Below are positions 63,611-64,000 of a DNA stretch of 64,000 nucleotides, one piece after another. The DNA is from Chitinophagales bacterium. Lineage in GTDB: Bacteria > Bacteroidota > Bacteroidia > Chitinophagales > UBA2359. The position numbers were made by a program, and so were the translations under genes. The stretch spans positions 372,001 to 436,000 of the forward strand of contig JACJXU010000001.1 of NCBI GenBank assembly GCA_020636475.1, given 5' to 3'. Numbering within the stretch: the first letter of the stretch is position 1; each line of letters opens with the position of its first letter. The notes beneath the pieces were generated by a model. The model worked only from the letters and a program-made list of their open reading frames with translations. It was not told the origin of the DNA and did no database searches.

Positions 63611-64000
63611 ATGGCAAATTACAATTTGTTGCGCGCTTTTGCGGAGATAAGAAATTATCTAAAAGATATTTTCAATTTGCGGGAAGACAGGGATAGTGTT
63701 TTAAAAATAATTGAAAATATAAAGAAAAATGTTTCCTTTAAAGGCACCAATGCATGGATTTTATTTTTTGCCATTATTGTTGCTTCCATCGGATTAAATG
63801 TAAATTCTACCGCCGTAATTATCGGTGCGATGTTAATTTCTCCCTTAATGGGTCCTATAATGGGCGCGGGTTTGGCGTTGGGCATTAGCGATTTTAGTTT
63901 ACTAAAAAAATCGCTTACCAGTCTGCTCATTGCAAGTGCCATTAGTGTCCTTACTTCGGCAATTTATTTTTATATATCGCCATTGCACGAAGCGCAGTCG
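63611..64000 (+). CDS. DUF389 family membrane protein (3' end outside window)
   Basis: The ATG at 63611, 16 bases after the bioB stop, opens a frame that runs off the window at 130 residues. The visible part starts with a charged cytoplasmic helix and then has the DUF389 signature [19 protein letters not shown] followed by [12 protein letters not shown] and further hydrophobic helices. DUF389 proteins are polytopic membrane proteins of unknown function. The close spacing suggests co-transcription with bioB. Confidence 0.85.
   Translation, partial: MANYNLLRAFAEIRNYLKDIFNLREDRDSVLKIIENIKKNVSFKGTNAWILFFAIIVASIGLNVNSTAVIIGAMLISPLMGPIMGAGLALGISDFSLLKKSLTSLLIASAISVLTSAIYFYISPLHEAQS

Noticed and set aside
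1..64000. CRISPR arrays, rRNA operons, prophage or conjugative modules
   Set aside because: Looked for regularly spaced repeats, rRNA-like blocks, capsid/terminase or relaxase/T4SS genes; none is visible.

Overview
The window looks like a chromosomal segment of an environmental Bacteroidota bacterium, probably from the Chitinophagia/Saprospiria/Cytophagia side of the phylum. The grounds are: type IX secretion (T9SS) cargo with C-terminal sorting domains; a PorU2-like C25 protein followed by PorP/SprF; Bacteroidota-type promoters (TAnnTTTG at about -7) with few Shine-Dalgarno sequences; a 30-residue AURKAIP1/COX24-like basic protein; and DUF5683 next to parAB. No rRNA operon, CRISPR array or prophage is visible.

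Layout. 1-4.2 kb: end of a defence locus, with the C-terminal part of a type IIG-like restriction/methylation enzyme translationally coupled to a DUF262-DUF1524-DUF4268 (GmrSD-like) protein. 4.8-16.6 kb: housekeeping genes (ftsK, a UbiA-family prenyltransferase, maf, a TlpA-like thioredoxin, an omega-amidase-like nitrilase, a sugar-nucleotidyltransferase, HU, TPR, a tiny basic protein, rhodanese). A 2.2 kb accessory insert lies between ubiA and maf: a TIR-domain gene, a perfect 24-bp palindrome and a DUF1016/YhcG nuclease-like gene. 16.7-24 kb: DUF255 protein, a dispersed repeat, a T9SS cargo protein, an SDR enzyme and a DUF445 protein. 24.0-24.5 kb, minus strand: a tRNA-Arg(UCU) gene split in its anticodon loop by a 369-nt group I intron that holds the wreck of a homing endonuclease gene. 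24.5-31 kb: ung, TPR, LysM/RlpA-like, NfeD and an RND-type adaptor. 31-32 kb: an unusual fusion of a helix-turn-helix to an SGNH/SASA-type esterase. 32-40 kb: a T9SS protein with a duplicated module, FMN reductase, a metal-dependent hydrolase, parA-parB-DUF5683, a lipoprotein and an orphan response regulator. 40.4-45.9 kb: two alpha/beta-hydrolases, an ATP-grasp ligase, a GCS2-type carboxylate-amine ligase, a class I glutamine amidotransferase and an LRR lipoprotein, which together look like a small biosynthetic locus of unknown product. 46-57.4 kb: T9SS cargo, DUF5071, cytochrome b5-like protein with a duplicated 5' end beside a second repeat copy, a BamA/TamA-like barrel, a PH-domain protein, PorU2-like protein and PorP/SprF. 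57.5-64 kb: BON-LysM protein, cysS, nicotinate phosphoribosyltransferase, a frame-broken IS982-family element, a third repeat copy, bioB and the start of a DUF389 protein.

The most notable items are the intron-containing tRNA-Arg(UCU) with its collapsed homing endonuclease, the amidoligase/ATP-grasp/GATase/esterase cluster, the HTH-SASA fusion, and a MITE-like repeat family with imperfect terminal inverted repeats in three copies, one of them beside a duplicated gene fragment.
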